Source of the DNA: Paludibaculum sp.
GTDB lineage: Bacteria; Acidobacteriota; Terriglobia; Bryobacterales; Bryobacteraceae
Direction: 5' to 3'
DNA: 64,000 bases
NCBI GenBank assembly: GCA_029973955.1
Contig: JARKQJ010000005.1
Coordinates: forward strand, 50,638-114,637
A model generated the notes under the pieces. That model ran no database searches and had not been told where the DNA came from. It saw only the letters and a program-made list of their open reading frames with translations. Positions 35,216-42,970 of the stretch are shown one piece after another (positions within the stretch are counted from its first letter, which is position 1; every line of letters starts with the position of its first letter). The position numbers and the translations under genes were made by a program.

Positions 35216-36370
35216 ATGGACGCTATCCTCACCCGCTCGCAGGCGGCCCAGCCTGCCATCATCAGCGCGCTCCGCCAAATGGTGGAGTGCGAATCGCCCA
35301 GCGACGACGCCGCGGCGGTATCTCGGTTCATGGACCTGTTGGCCGCGCAGGCGGCCGATATCGCCACGGCGAGGACCTTCCCGGGAGGGCGGTTCGGCAA
35401 GAACATGCTGTTGACGTTCCAACTGCCGGGGCCGAAGCGGAAGAGCGGGCCGCGGATTTTGGGAGTGGGGCATGGCGATACCGTTTGGCCGGTAGGCACG
35501 CTACAGAGCATGCCGTGGCGTGAAGAGGGCGGACGGCTGTGGGGCCCCGGCGTGCTGGACATGAAGGCCGGCCTGGCGTTCTTCGTCGAGGCGATGCGAA
35601 TTCTGCGCGACCTGGACCTGCCGGTGAAGCGGCCGGTGGCGCTGTGGGTGGTATCGGATGAAGAAGTGGGCAGCGAGGTGTCGCGGCCTTTGACGGAGAA
35701 GTTGGCGTTGGAGAGCAGTGCGGTGCTGGTGGCCGAACCGGGGACGGGCCTGGCCGGCAAGCTGAAGACGGCGCGGAAGGGCGTCGGCGACTACGTTGTG
35801 AAGGTGCACGGCAAGGCGTCGCACGCGGGCGTGGACTTTTCGTCCGGCGCGAGCGCGATTGTCGAACTGGCGCGGCAGATCGAAAAGATCGCCGGGTTTA
35901 CGGATCTGGAAAAGGGTCTGACGGTGAATCCGGGGGTGATCCGGGGTGGATCCAGGACGAACGTGGTGGCGGCGCAGGCGGAGGTGGAGGTGGACATCCG
36001 GATCGCGCGGATCCGGGACTATGCCGCTCTGCATAAGCGGTTTCTGGGGCTGAAGGCAGCGGACCCGCGCTGCCGGGTGGAGGTAACGGGCGGTTTGAAC
36101 CGTCCGCCGATGGAGCGGACGAAGGGCGTGGCGGCGCTTTTCAGAGCGGCGCAGACGTTGGCGAAGAAGCACCTGGGGCTGGAGATTGAGGAGTCTGCTA
36201 CAGGCGGCGGCTCGGATGGGAACTTCACGGCCGGGCTGGGGGTGCCGACGCTGGATGGAATCGGCGCCGTGGGCGAGGGCGCCCATGCGGCGAATGAGAG
36301 CATTCTGACGGACCGGATTGCGGACCGGACCGCGCTGCTCGCCCATCTCACCCGCCATCTGGGACAATAG
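35216..36370 (+). CDS. M20-family metallopeptidase (carboxypeptidase G2-like)
   Basis: A 384-residue zinc peptidase without a signal peptide. Metal ligands are in order: His 86 in VGHGDTV, Asp 115 in GVLDMKAG, Glu 149/150 in DEEVGS, Glu in VAEPGTG and a C-terminal His in GEGAHAANES. A lid/dimerisation domain sits in the middle (KVHGKASHAGVDFSSGASAI). The arrangement is that of glutamate carboxypeptidase-like M20A enzymes that release C-terminal glutamate or related amino acids; the substrate is unknown. It leads the plus-strand set that continues to psd and pssA. Confidence 0.88.
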   Translation: MDAILTRSQAAQPAIISALRQMVECESPSDDAAAVSRFMDLLAAQAADIATARTFPGGRFGKNMLLTFQLPGPKRKSGPRILGVGHGDTVWPVGTLQSMPWREEGGRLWGPGVLDMKAGLAFFVEAMRILRDLDLPVKRPVALWVVSDEEVGSEVSRPLTEKLALESSAVLVAEPGTGLAGKLKTARKGVGDYVVKVHGKASHAGVDFSSGASAIVELARQIEKIAGFTDLEKGLTVNPGVIRGGSRTNVVAAQAEVEVDIRIARIRDYAALHKRFLGLKAADPRCRVEVTGGLNRPPMERTKGVAALFRAAQTLAKKHLGLEIEESATGGGSDGNFTAGLGVPTLDGIGAVGEGAHAANESILTDRIADRTALLAHLTRHLGQ

Positions 36371-36390
36371 ACAAGGAAGTACTTCCCGAT

Positions 36391-36993
36391 ATGGTCATTA
36401 CCGGCCTCTATTACGCCCTAGCACTGACGGGCGCCGGCGCCGTTTTGGGCTACTTCACCCGCGGATGGGTGGGGGTGCCTTTTTACGTCCTGGCGGTCTT
36501 CTGTCTGTGGTTTTTTCGTGATCCCGACCGCGTCATCCCGCCGGGCGACGTGGCCGTGTCTCCCGCCGACGGCAAGGTGGTGCTGATCAAGCGCACGCCG
36601 CAGTTCACGCGGGTGTGCGTCTTTCTGAATGTGTTTGACGTGCATGTGAACCGCGCGCCCATCGCAGGCAAGATCACCGCTGTGACGTACAAGCAGGGCA
36701 AGTTCCTGGTGGCCAGCAAGGAAGCGGCTTCTTTGGAAAACGAGATGAATACGATCACCATCGACGGTCACGGAACGGTGGTGAAGTTCTCGCAGATTGC
36801 CGGTCTGATCGCGCGGCGCATCGTCTGTTACAAAAAGCCGGGCGACTTTGTGACCGCCGGCGAGCGCGTGGGGCTGATCAAGTTCGGCTCGCGCGTCGAT
36901 ATTGAGTTTGGTCCCGAATGGGAGATCCGCGTCGCGGAAGGCCAGCGCGTATCGGCTGGCTCATCCATTCTTGCAGCCAGGAAGAAACCATGA
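36391..36993 (+). CDS. psd: Phosphatidylserine decarboxylase, short form
   Basis: A 200-residue membrane-associated proenzyme that makes phosphatidylethanolamine. Two hydrophobic segments lie at the N-terminus. The core has VAVSPADGKV and the substrate-region FLNVFDVHVNRAPIAG. The self-cleavage site is Gly 166-Ser 167 in IKFGSRVDIEFG, where Ser becomes the pyruvoyl cofactor. This is the short archaeal/acidobacterial-style form (psd-A). It overlaps pssA as ATGA, giving consecutive steps of the pathway. Confidence 0.95.
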   Translation: MVITGLYYALALTGAGAVLGYFTRGWVGVPFYVLAVFCLWFFRDPDRVIPPGDVAVSPADGKVVLIKRTPQFTRVCVFLNVFDVHVNRAPIAGKITAVTYKQGKFLVASKEAASLENEMNTITIDGHGTVVKFSQIAGLIARRIVCYKKPGDFVTAGERVGLIKFGSRVDIEFGPEWEIRVAEGQRVSAGSSILAARKKP

Positions 36994-37871
36994 CTCCTCG
37001 CCTGAATCTCCGCGAGCGATTAATCGATCCGAACTCGCCCGACCGCGGTCCGCGGCGTGCGGCCTACGCGCTGCCGACGCTATTCACCGCCGGGAACCTC
37101 TTCATGGGGTTCGTGGCGATCGTGAAAGCGGTGGAAGGAGCGCTCTGGGCCGGCCAGGGCCACCTGGGGCCGAATCACCACTGGGAGCTGGCCGCACAGG
37201 TGATCGGCGTCTCGGTGTTCTTTGACGGCCTGGATGGACGCATCGCGCGTCTCACCAACACCACCTCCGATTTCGGCCGTGAGTTGGATTCCCTGGCCGA
37301 CGTCATCAGCTTTGGCATCGCTCCGGCGGTGCTGGCGTTCGTGTACGGCTACCAGTTCCTGGACCCCGCGACGCCGCCGCAGGTGCACAAGTACCTGCTG
37401 CAGGCCGGCTATTTCATCCTGTTCATGTTCGTGTGCTGCGGGTCGATGCGGCTGGCGCGCTTCAACATCACGACGAATCCGGTGCCTCGCAATCCGGGTC
37501 GGCCAGACCGGAAATACTTCGTCGGTTTGCCCATCCCGGCCGCGGCGGGCATCGTAGCGGCCATCATCTACGCGGCGGACTCGATCCCGCTCACCGACTG
37601 GCGCTGGGGGGCGGCCTGGAGTGTGCTGCTGGCCACCCTGGCGTTCCTGATGGTGAGCACCTGGCGCTACCGTTCGTTTAAGGACTTCAGCCTGGTGTCG
37701 CCCCGCAGTCCGCGGAGCGTGCTGGTGCTGGCGATGTCGATTTACCTGATCTGGAACTTCTCGAAGCCGGTGCTGCTGGGCATGTCGCTGTTCTACGTAG
37801 GCAGCGGCATTGCGGTGCGGATCGGCGGCATCGTGCGGAGGGTGTTTTTCTCCGCGGCAACTCCCGCATAG
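36990..37871 (+). CDS. pssA: CDP-diacylglycerol--serine O-phosphatidyltransferase
   Basis: A 293-residue integral membrane enzyme that makes phosphatidylserine, the substrate for Psd. The CDP-alcohol phosphotransferase motif is intact: DGLDGRIARLTN, then GRELDSLAD (pattern DGx2ARx8Gx3Dx3D). About eight hydrophobic helices follow. The start at 36990 overlaps the psd stop by 4 bp; the initial 30 residues are polar (LNLRERLIDPNSPDRGPRRA) before the first helix. Confidence 0.95.
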   Translation: MTPRLNLRERLIDPNSPDRGPRRAAYALPTLFTAGNLFMGFVAIVKAVEGALWAGQGHLGPNHHWELAAQVIGVSVFFDGLDGRIARLTNTTSDFGRELDSLADVISFGIAPAVLAFVYGYQFLDPATPPQVHKYLLQAGYFILFMFVCCGSMRLARFNITTNPVPRNPGRPDRKYFVGLPIPAAAGIVAAIIYAADSIPLTDWRWGAAWSVLLATLAFLMVSTWRYRSFKDFSLVSPRSPRSVLVLAMSIYLIWNFSKPVLLGMSLFYVGSGIAVRIGGIVRRVFFSAATPA

Positions 37872-37879
37872 GACCTGAT

Positions 37880-38893
37880 ATGGCGAAACCGCACTGGCTC
37901 TTACTGGGCGCCGAGACGCTTCTCGGCAAAGAGATCCGCGAGCTGGTGGAAGAGCGCAAGCTGCCCATCCTTTTGCGCACCGCCTCGGCGGAATCCTCTG
38001 AAACTGTGTTGACCTCCGGCGACGACGAAGTAGAGGTGCTGGAGCCGTTGTCGGAAGATCTCGTGGCGGAAGCACGAATCCTGCTGCTTGGCGCGTCGCT
38101 CGAAACCAACCGCCGGGCGCTTTCGATGGCGCATGCGCTGGCCGCGAAGCCGGCGGTGATCGACCTGAAGGGCGACTTCGAAGACCTGCCCGCCGATGTG
38201 GTGCGCTCACCGCTGCTGGAGGCATCCGGGGCCACGTTCCCGGAGGGAGCGGTGCATACGCCGGCTCATCCGGCCGCGGCCGCACTGGCGCGCCTGCTCT
38301 CCACTCTGCATGAAGCACACCGGGTGGCGGGCGCCGTGGTGAACGTGTTTGAGCCGGTGAGCCAGCAGGGGCAGGCCGGCATCGACGAACTGCACAAGCA
38401 GAGCGTGAACCTGTTCAACTTCCAGCCCCAGCCGAAGACCGTCTACGATGCGCAGGTTACGTTCAACCTGCTGCCGCGCTTCGGGGCGGAGGCCACGGCC
38501 AGCCTGGAGCGGGGCGAGCAGCGGATCGAACGCCACCTGGCGTCTCTGCTGGGGCCGCGCGGGGTGCCGCTGCCGTCGCTGCGAGTGATTCATGCGCCGG
38601 TCTTTCACGCCTACTGCCTGAATCTCTGGGTGGAGTTCGAGCGGAGGCCGCCAGTGGAAGCAGTGCGGCAACTGTTGTCGGAGGCAGGTTTCGACCTGCC
38701 GGACACGGGGGCTGATCCTGCTTCGAACGTGACGGTCGCCGGGCAGTCCGGCATTTCGGTGAGCGACATCGCGGAAGACCGCGCCTCGGCGCGCGGGCTG
38801 TGGCTCTGGGCGGCGTTCGACAATATCCGCGCGCTGGCTGATGAGTCGCTGCTGATAGCCGGCCTGCTGTCGCGCCCCGGGGGCGCGGCATGA
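37880..38893 (+). CDS. Degenerate aspartate-semialdehyde dehydrogenase-fold protein
   Basis: A 337-residue relative of aspartate-semialdehyde dehydrogenase. The Rossmann start (WLLLGAETLLGKEIRELV) and the C-terminal dimer region with NVFEPVSQQGQAGIDELHKQ align with the family. The catalytic Cys, normally in an NCS/NCV motif, is replaced: the matching stretch is AVHTPAHPAAAALARLL. The downstream active-site RVPVxxGHS is HAPVFHAYC. It is probably inactive as a dehydrogenase, like E. coli Usg. It lies between pssA (8 bp) and lptE (4-bp overlap), so its role may be linked to envelope biogenesis. Confidence 0.8.
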   Translation: MAKPHWLLLGAETLLGKEIRELVEERKLPILLRTASAESSETVLTSGDDEVEVLEPLSEDLVAEARILLLGASLETNRRALSMAHALAAKPAVIDLKGDFEDLPADVVRSPLLEASGATFPEGAVHTPAHPAAAALARLLSTLHEAHRVAGAVVNVFEPVSQQGQAGIDELHKQSVNLFNFQPQPKTVYDAQVTFNLLPRFGAEATASLERGEQRIERHLASLLGPRGVPLPSLRVIHAPVFHAYCLNLWVEFERRPPVEAVRQLLSEAGFDLPDTGADPASNVTVAGQSGISVSDIAEDRASARGLWLWAAFDNIRALADESLLIAGLLSRPGGAA

Positions 38894-39408
38894 GGGGGAG
38901 ATTGCTGGCGGTGCTGCTGGCCGCCGGGCTGCTGGGTGGATGCGGGTACAAGGTGGGCGGGCAGTCGGACTTGTTGCCAGCCACGCTGAAAACTATCGCG
39001 GTGCCCACGTTTGCGAACAATACGCCGCGGTACCGGCTGACTGAATCGCTACCGAACGCGATCGGGCGCGAGTTTCTGTCGAGAACCCGCTACCGCGTGG
39101 TGGCCGATATGAACGAGGCCGACGCGATTCTACGCGGCACGGTTCGAAATTACATGTCCTACCCGACGCTGTCCGACCAGAAGACAGGGCGCGCGACCGG
39201 CATCCAGTTGTCGATCTTTCTCGACCTGAAGCTGGTGGAACGCAGCACGGGCAAGGTGCTGTACGAGCGGCAGAATATGGAGGTCCGCGGGCGCTATGAA
39301 GTGGCCGTGGACCAGGTGCAGTATTTCGATGAGAGCGCGGAGGCGCTTCGCCGCGTCAGCGCTGAGGTGGCCCGGCAAGTGGTGAGCTCGGTGCTTGAGG
39401 CGTTCTAG
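38890..39408 (+). CDS. lptE: LPS-assembly lipoprotein LptE family
   Basis: A 172-residue outer-membrane lipoprotein. The signal peptide ends in a lipobox (LLAAGLLGGCGYKVGG). The LptE-like fold is indicated by TIAVPTFANNTPRYRLTES, FLSRTRYRVV and AILRGTVRNYMS. LptE plugs the LptD barrel that delivers LPS to the cell surface. It overlaps the degenerate ASADH-fold gene by 4 bp and precedes holA by 3 bp, matching the common lptE-holA order. The sequence family is divergent, so the assignment rests partly on context. Confidence 0.82.
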   Translation: MRGRLLAVLLAAGLLGGCGYKVGGQSDLLPATLKTIAVPTFANNTPRYRLTESLPNAIGREFLSRTRYRVVADMNEADAILRGTVRNYMSYPTLSDQKTGRATGIQLSIFLDLKLVERSTGKVLYERQNMEVRGRYEVAVDQVQYFDESAEALRRVSAEVARQVVSSVLEAF

Positions 39409-39411
39409 CGC

Positions 39412-40485
39412 ATGACCCCGGACCAGTTTTTGCGAACCATCGGGCGACAGGGGCCTGAGCCCGTCTATCTGTTTGTCGGGCCGGAAACCTACCGGCGCAC
39501 GGCCTGCCGGCGGAAGTTGACCAGTGCCGTGCTGAGCCCGGAGGAAGTGGATGAAGGGGTCACGCGGCACAGCCTGGATGAGGCTGCGCTGCCCGAGATC
39601 ATCGACGATGCGCGGGCGATGTCGCTGTTTGCGCGCAACCGGTTGATCTGGGTCTCCTCGGCCGAGTCCGCGTTGCCGCGCGGACGGGCGGCAGCGGCCG
39701 AAGAGGGCGAGGAGTCCGGCTCCAAGCCAGCTTCGATCGAAGCGCTGGCGGCCTACTGCAAGGACCCGACGCCGGGCACGGTGCTGGTGTTCGATGCGCA
39801 CAAGTGGGATTTCGAAGGGGAAGACAAGTCCAAGCTGGAGCGGCTGTTGAAGTTCTATGCGCCGGTCACGGCGACGGTGGAGTTCCGGCCCTACACCCCG
39901 CAGGAGGCGCGGCAGTTAGCCCAGACTCTGGCGGCGGAGCACAAGCTCCCGCTCGGTGCGGCGGAGCTGGACCTGCTGGTGGCAGCCACGGCGGGGGAGG
40001 CGGTCCGAATCGCTTCGGAGGTGGAGAAGCTGGCGTTGTATTCCACCGCCACCGGGGTGCGGATCTCGCAGGCCGACATCGCGGCGCTAGTCCCGGATGC
40101 GCAGGAGACCACGATCTTCAATCTGGTAAATGCGCTGGCGCGGAGAGACCGGTCGCAATCGATGGAACTGCTCGATACGCTGATCCGGGCCGGGGAGTAT
40201 CTTCCCTTGGCGCTGACGTTTCTGGGCGGCGTGTTTCGCATGGCGCTGGCGGCACGGGAACAAGGCTTGCGCTCGTCGCAGGACGTGCAGACTTACTTTC
40301 AGCGGCAGGGTGTGCCGATGTGGCGGTCGCGCGCCGAGCAGATCTATGCTGCCAGTTCGCGCTTCTCGAAGGAGAAGCTGGAGAGGGCGATCCAATCGAC
40401 CTTTGAGGCGGACAGGGATCTAAAGTCCACCCGGCCGGACGACCGGCTGGTGATGGAGACCTTCATCCTGAGGCTGACCAGCTAG
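39412..40485 (+). CDS. holA: DNA polymerase III subunit delta
   Basis: A 357-residue clamp-loader subunit that opens the beta clamp. The N-terminal domain has PVYLFVGPETYRR, AMSLFARNRLIWVSS and TPGTVLVFDAHKWDFEG; the C-terminal part has IFNLVNALARRDRSQSMEL, AGEYLPLALTFLGG and KEKLERAIQSTFEADRDLK, all typical HolA segments. It follows lptE by 3 bp, a widespread gene order. Confidence 0.92.
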   Translation: MTPDQFLRTIGRQGPEPVYLFVGPETYRRTACRRKLTSAVLSPEEVDEGVTRHSLDEAALPEIIDDARAMSLFARNRLIWVSSAESALPRGRAAAAEEGEESGSKPASIEALAAYCKDPTPGTVLVFDAHKWDFEGEDKSKLERLLKFYAPVTATVEFRPYTPQEARQLAQTLAAEHKLPLGAAELDLLVAATAGEAVRIASEVEKLALYSTATGVRISQADIAALVPDAQETTIFNLVNALARRDRSQSMELLDTLIRAGEYLPLALTFLGGVFRMALAAREQGLRSSQDVQTYFQRQGVPMWRSRAEQIYAASSRFSKEKLERAIQSTFEADRDLKSTRPDDRLVMETFILRLTS

Positions 40486-40493
40486 GAGATCCA

Positions 40494-40682
40494 ATGGCCG
40501 AGCGCACGATCCACTTGCCAGTGGAGGCGGCGCGCCTGCTGCGCCAGGGCGGCACACCGTTGGTCGCCCAGATTCACTCCTGCCTGGTACCGGACGGCCC
40601 GGAGACCCCACCTCCGTTGCAAAGCCTGCGCCGCGGACCGGAGTTCCCCATGGCCGTGGAATTCCTTCTTAATCGGGGGTAG
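40494..40682 (+). CDS. Small conserved-looking protein of unknown function
   Basis: A 62-residue protein with a good ribosome site (GGAG, 6 bases before ATG) 8 bp after holA. It reads as a small soluble domain (TIHLPVEAARLLRQGG, IHSCLVPDGP) with no transmembrane helix or catalytic motif. Codon use and spacing support expression as the last gene of the lptE-holA set. No family is recognised. Confidence 0.55.
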   Translation: MAERTIHLPVEAARLLRQGGTPLVAQIHSCLVPDGPETPPPLQSLRRGPEFPMAVEFLLNRG

Positions 40683-40702
40683 GAGGGGCCGATCGGGTCC
40701 TT

Positions 40703-40711
40703 TGCTAGACT
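40703..40711 (+). promoter_or_regulatory. Extended -10 promoter element
   Basis: TGC followed by TAGACT (40706-40711) is an extended -10 (TGn-TANNNT) 34 bases before the nucleotide-sugar dehydrogenase start. No good -35 is seen at the usual distance, which extended -10 promoters tolerate. Confidence 0.4.
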
Positions 40712-40745
40712 GAGGAAGCACATTCTCGAGTTGGAAGGCATTCTT

Positions 40746-42071
40746 ATGTCCACCCCAGAGAGCCTGTTCCCCCCATTAGCAAAAGCACTATTGGAGAAGA
40801 TCCGCTCGAAGACCGCGCGGGTCGGTGTGGTTGGGTTGGGTTATGTCGGCCTGCCGCTGGCGGTCGAGTTCGGCAAGGCCGGATTCACCGTCACGGGCAT
40901 CGACGTCAGCGCCGACAAAGTGGCGCAGATCAACAGTGGCGTCAGCTACATCCAGGATGTGCCCACCAGCGAAGTGGCCGAGCTCGTGGCCGCCGGGCGG
41001 CTGAAGGCCACCACTGAGTTCTCCGCCATTCAGGAACTCGACACCGTCAACATCGCCGTGCCCACACCGCTGCGCAAGACGAAGGACCCGGATATGTCGT
41101 TCGTCGTGAACGCCGCGCAGTCCATCGCCGGCAATCTTCATCCGGGCCTGTTGGTGATTCTGGAATCCACAACCTATCCGGGCACCACGGACGAGCTGCT
41201 GCTGCCCCTGTTCAGCGCTTCCGGCCTGAAGGTGGGCGAGGATTTCTTCCTCTGCTTCTCGCCGGAACGGGTGGACCCAGGGAATCCCAAGTATCAGACG
41301 AAGAACATTCCCAAGGTGGTGGGTGGCATCACGCAGGCCTGCACGGCGGCGGGCGCGGCGTTCTATGGCATGGCGCTGGAGACCGTGGTGCCGGTGAGCA
41401 GTACGGTGGTGGCGGAGATGGTGAAGCTGCTCGAAAACACCTTCCGCATGATCAACATCGGGCTGGTGAATGAACTGGCGGTGATGTGCCACCGCATGAA
41501 TATCAACGTCTGGGAGGTGATCGACGCGGCGGCCACCAAGCCGTTCGGCTTCATGCCGTTCTATCCCGGCCCGGGGCTGGGTGGGCACTGCATCCCGATC
41601 GATCCGTTCTACCTTTCCTGGAAATCGAAACAGGCGGGCATCGAGGCACGTTTCATCGAACTGGCCGGCTACATCAACGGCGACATGCCGCACTACGTGG
41701 TGCAGCGCGCGCAGGACGCGCTGAACGATCACGCCAAGGCGTTGAGGGGTTCGCGCATCCACGTGATGGGCGTGGCCTACAAGCGCGACATCGACGACGT
41801 GCGGGAATCTCCGGCGTTGGACGTGATCCACCTGTTGCGCCAGCGTGGCGCGGAAGTGAGCTACTCTGATCCGTTCGTGGCCTCCATCCGGCTGGACCAG
41901 GGCGTCATGGCCGCCGTGCCTGCCGCCGCGGCCGCAGCGGCCGATTGCGTGGTGATCATCACGGATCATAAGGAGTTCGACTACGACACCCTGGTGCGGG
42001 AGAGCCGGCTGATTCTAGACACCAGAAATGCCTTGAGGGGGAGACAGGCGCCGAACATCGTCCGGCTCTAA
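40746..42071 (+). CDS. Nucleotide sugar dehydrogenase (WbpA/WecC-like)
   Basis: A 441-residue NAD-dependent enzyme that oxidises C6 of a UDP-sugar to a uronic acid. The Rossmann motif GVVGLGYVGLPLAVEFGKAG, the central domain and the catalytic Cys 282 in GLGGHCIPIDP are present; VAYKRDIDDVRESPAL ends the UDP-binding domain. The overall pattern is closer to UDP-GlcNAc/ManNAc dehydrogenases than to UDP-glucose dehydrogenase, but the substrate is uncertain. ATG 40746 is chosen, with GGAAGG 8 bases upstream. The polysaccharide deacetylase follows by 5 bp, which suggests a role in exopolysaccharide sugar supply. Confidence 0.9.
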   Translation: MSTPESLFPPLAKALLEKIRSKTARVGVVGLGYVGLPLAVEFGKAGFTVTGIDVSADKVAQINSGVSYIQDVPTSEVAELVAAGRLKATTEFSAIQELDTVNIAVPTPLRKTKDPDMSFVVNAAQSIAGNLHPGLLVILESTTYPGTTDELLLPLFSASGLKVGEDFFLCFSPERVDPGNPKYQTKNIPKVVGGITQACTAAGAAFYGMALETVVPVSSTVVAEMVKLLENTFRMINIGLVNELAVMCHRMNINVWEVIDAAATKPFGFMPFYPGPGLGGHCIPIDPFYLSWKSKQAGIEARFIELAGYINGDMPHYVVQRAQDALNDHAKALRGSRIHVMGVAYKRDIDDVRESPALDVIHLLRQRGAEVSYSDPFVASIRLDQGVMAAVPAAAAAAADCVVIITDHKEFDYDTLVRESRLILDTRNALRGRQAPNIVRL

Positions 42072-42076
42072 GCGGC

Positions 42077-42958
42077 ATGCGGAACATTCTCAGTATCGAC
42101 GTGGAAGACTATTTCCATCCGTCGGAGGTGCAGCAGTCGGTAGACATTTCGCGCTGGGAGGCCTTGCCCTCGCGTGTTTGCGGGGCCACCGGCGAAGTGC
42201 TGGACCTGCTGGCGGAAACCGGCACCCGCGCGACCTTTTTCATTCTGGGCTGGGTGGCGGAGCGCCACCCGGCGCTGGTTCGCCGAATCTCGGACGCCGG
42301 GCATGAGGTGGCGTGCCACAGCTATGCGCACGCCCTGGTGTACGACCTCACCCAAGACCAGTTCCGCGCCGACACACTGCGTGCCGTCGCCGCCATCGCC
42401 GACGCCTGCGGCATCCGGCCCGTGGCATACCGGGCGCCGAGCTACTCCATCACCACCCGCTCGCTGTGGGCGCTGGAAGTGTTGGTGGAGTGCGGTTTCC
42501 AGATGGACTCCAGTATCTATCCGGTCCGGCACGACCGCTACGGGATTCCCGGCCACGAACGCCTGCCGCATTGGATCGAGACCCCCGCCGGGCGGATTCT
42601 GGAGATTCCGCCGGCGACGGCGAAGCTCTCCGCCGATCGTGTCGTGCCGGTGGGCGGAGGCGGCTATCTCCGGCTGCTGCCGTATGGCTACACGGCGGCG
42701 GGCATCCGCCGCGCCAATGAGGCGGATGGCGCGGCCGCCTGTATCTACTTCCATCCATGGGAGATCGATGCCGGCCAGCCGAGGCTGGCGACGTCGGCGG
42801 TGGCCCGGCTGCGGACCTACCTTGGACTGCGCGGTATGCGGCGGAAGCTCGGCCGCCTGACTCGGGAGTTCGAGTTCTCGACGATGTCGGACGTCTGCCT
42901 GTCGGAGCGGCCGCTGCCGGTAGTGCGATTTGAAAAACCGGCCGATCCGCTACACTAA
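42077..42958 (+). CDS. XrtA-type polysaccharide deacetylase (DUF3473)
   Basis: A 293-residue enzyme of the NodB family with a C-terminal DUF3473 extension. The metal and catalytic motifs are LSIDVEDYFHPSEV near the N-terminus (Asp), GHEVACHSYAHALVY (two His) and RAPSYSIT. The C-terminus carries IYFHPWEIDAGQPRL. This matches the subfamily found in exosortase/PEP-CTERM exopolysaccharide loci. It presumably removes acetyl groups from a growing exopolysaccharide. It follows a nucleotide-sugar dehydrogenase; PEP-CTERM proteins are encoded at 4960 and 11059. No exosortase is in the window. Confidence 0.9.
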   Translation: MRNILSIDVEDYFHPSEVQQSVDISRWEALPSRVCGATGEVLDLLAETGTRATFFILGWVAERHPALVRRISDAGHEVACHSYAHALVYDLTQDQFRADTLRAVAAIADACGIRPVAYRAPSYSITTRSLWALEVLVECGFQMDSSIYPVRHDRYGIPGHERLPHWIETPAGRILEIPPATAKLSADRVVPVGGGGYLRLLPYGYTAAGIRRANEADGAAACIYFHPWEIDAGQPRLATSAVARLRTYLGLRGMRRKLGRLTREFEFSTMSDVCLSERPLPVVRFEKPADPLH

Positions 42959-42970
42959 AATCAGAGCAGA

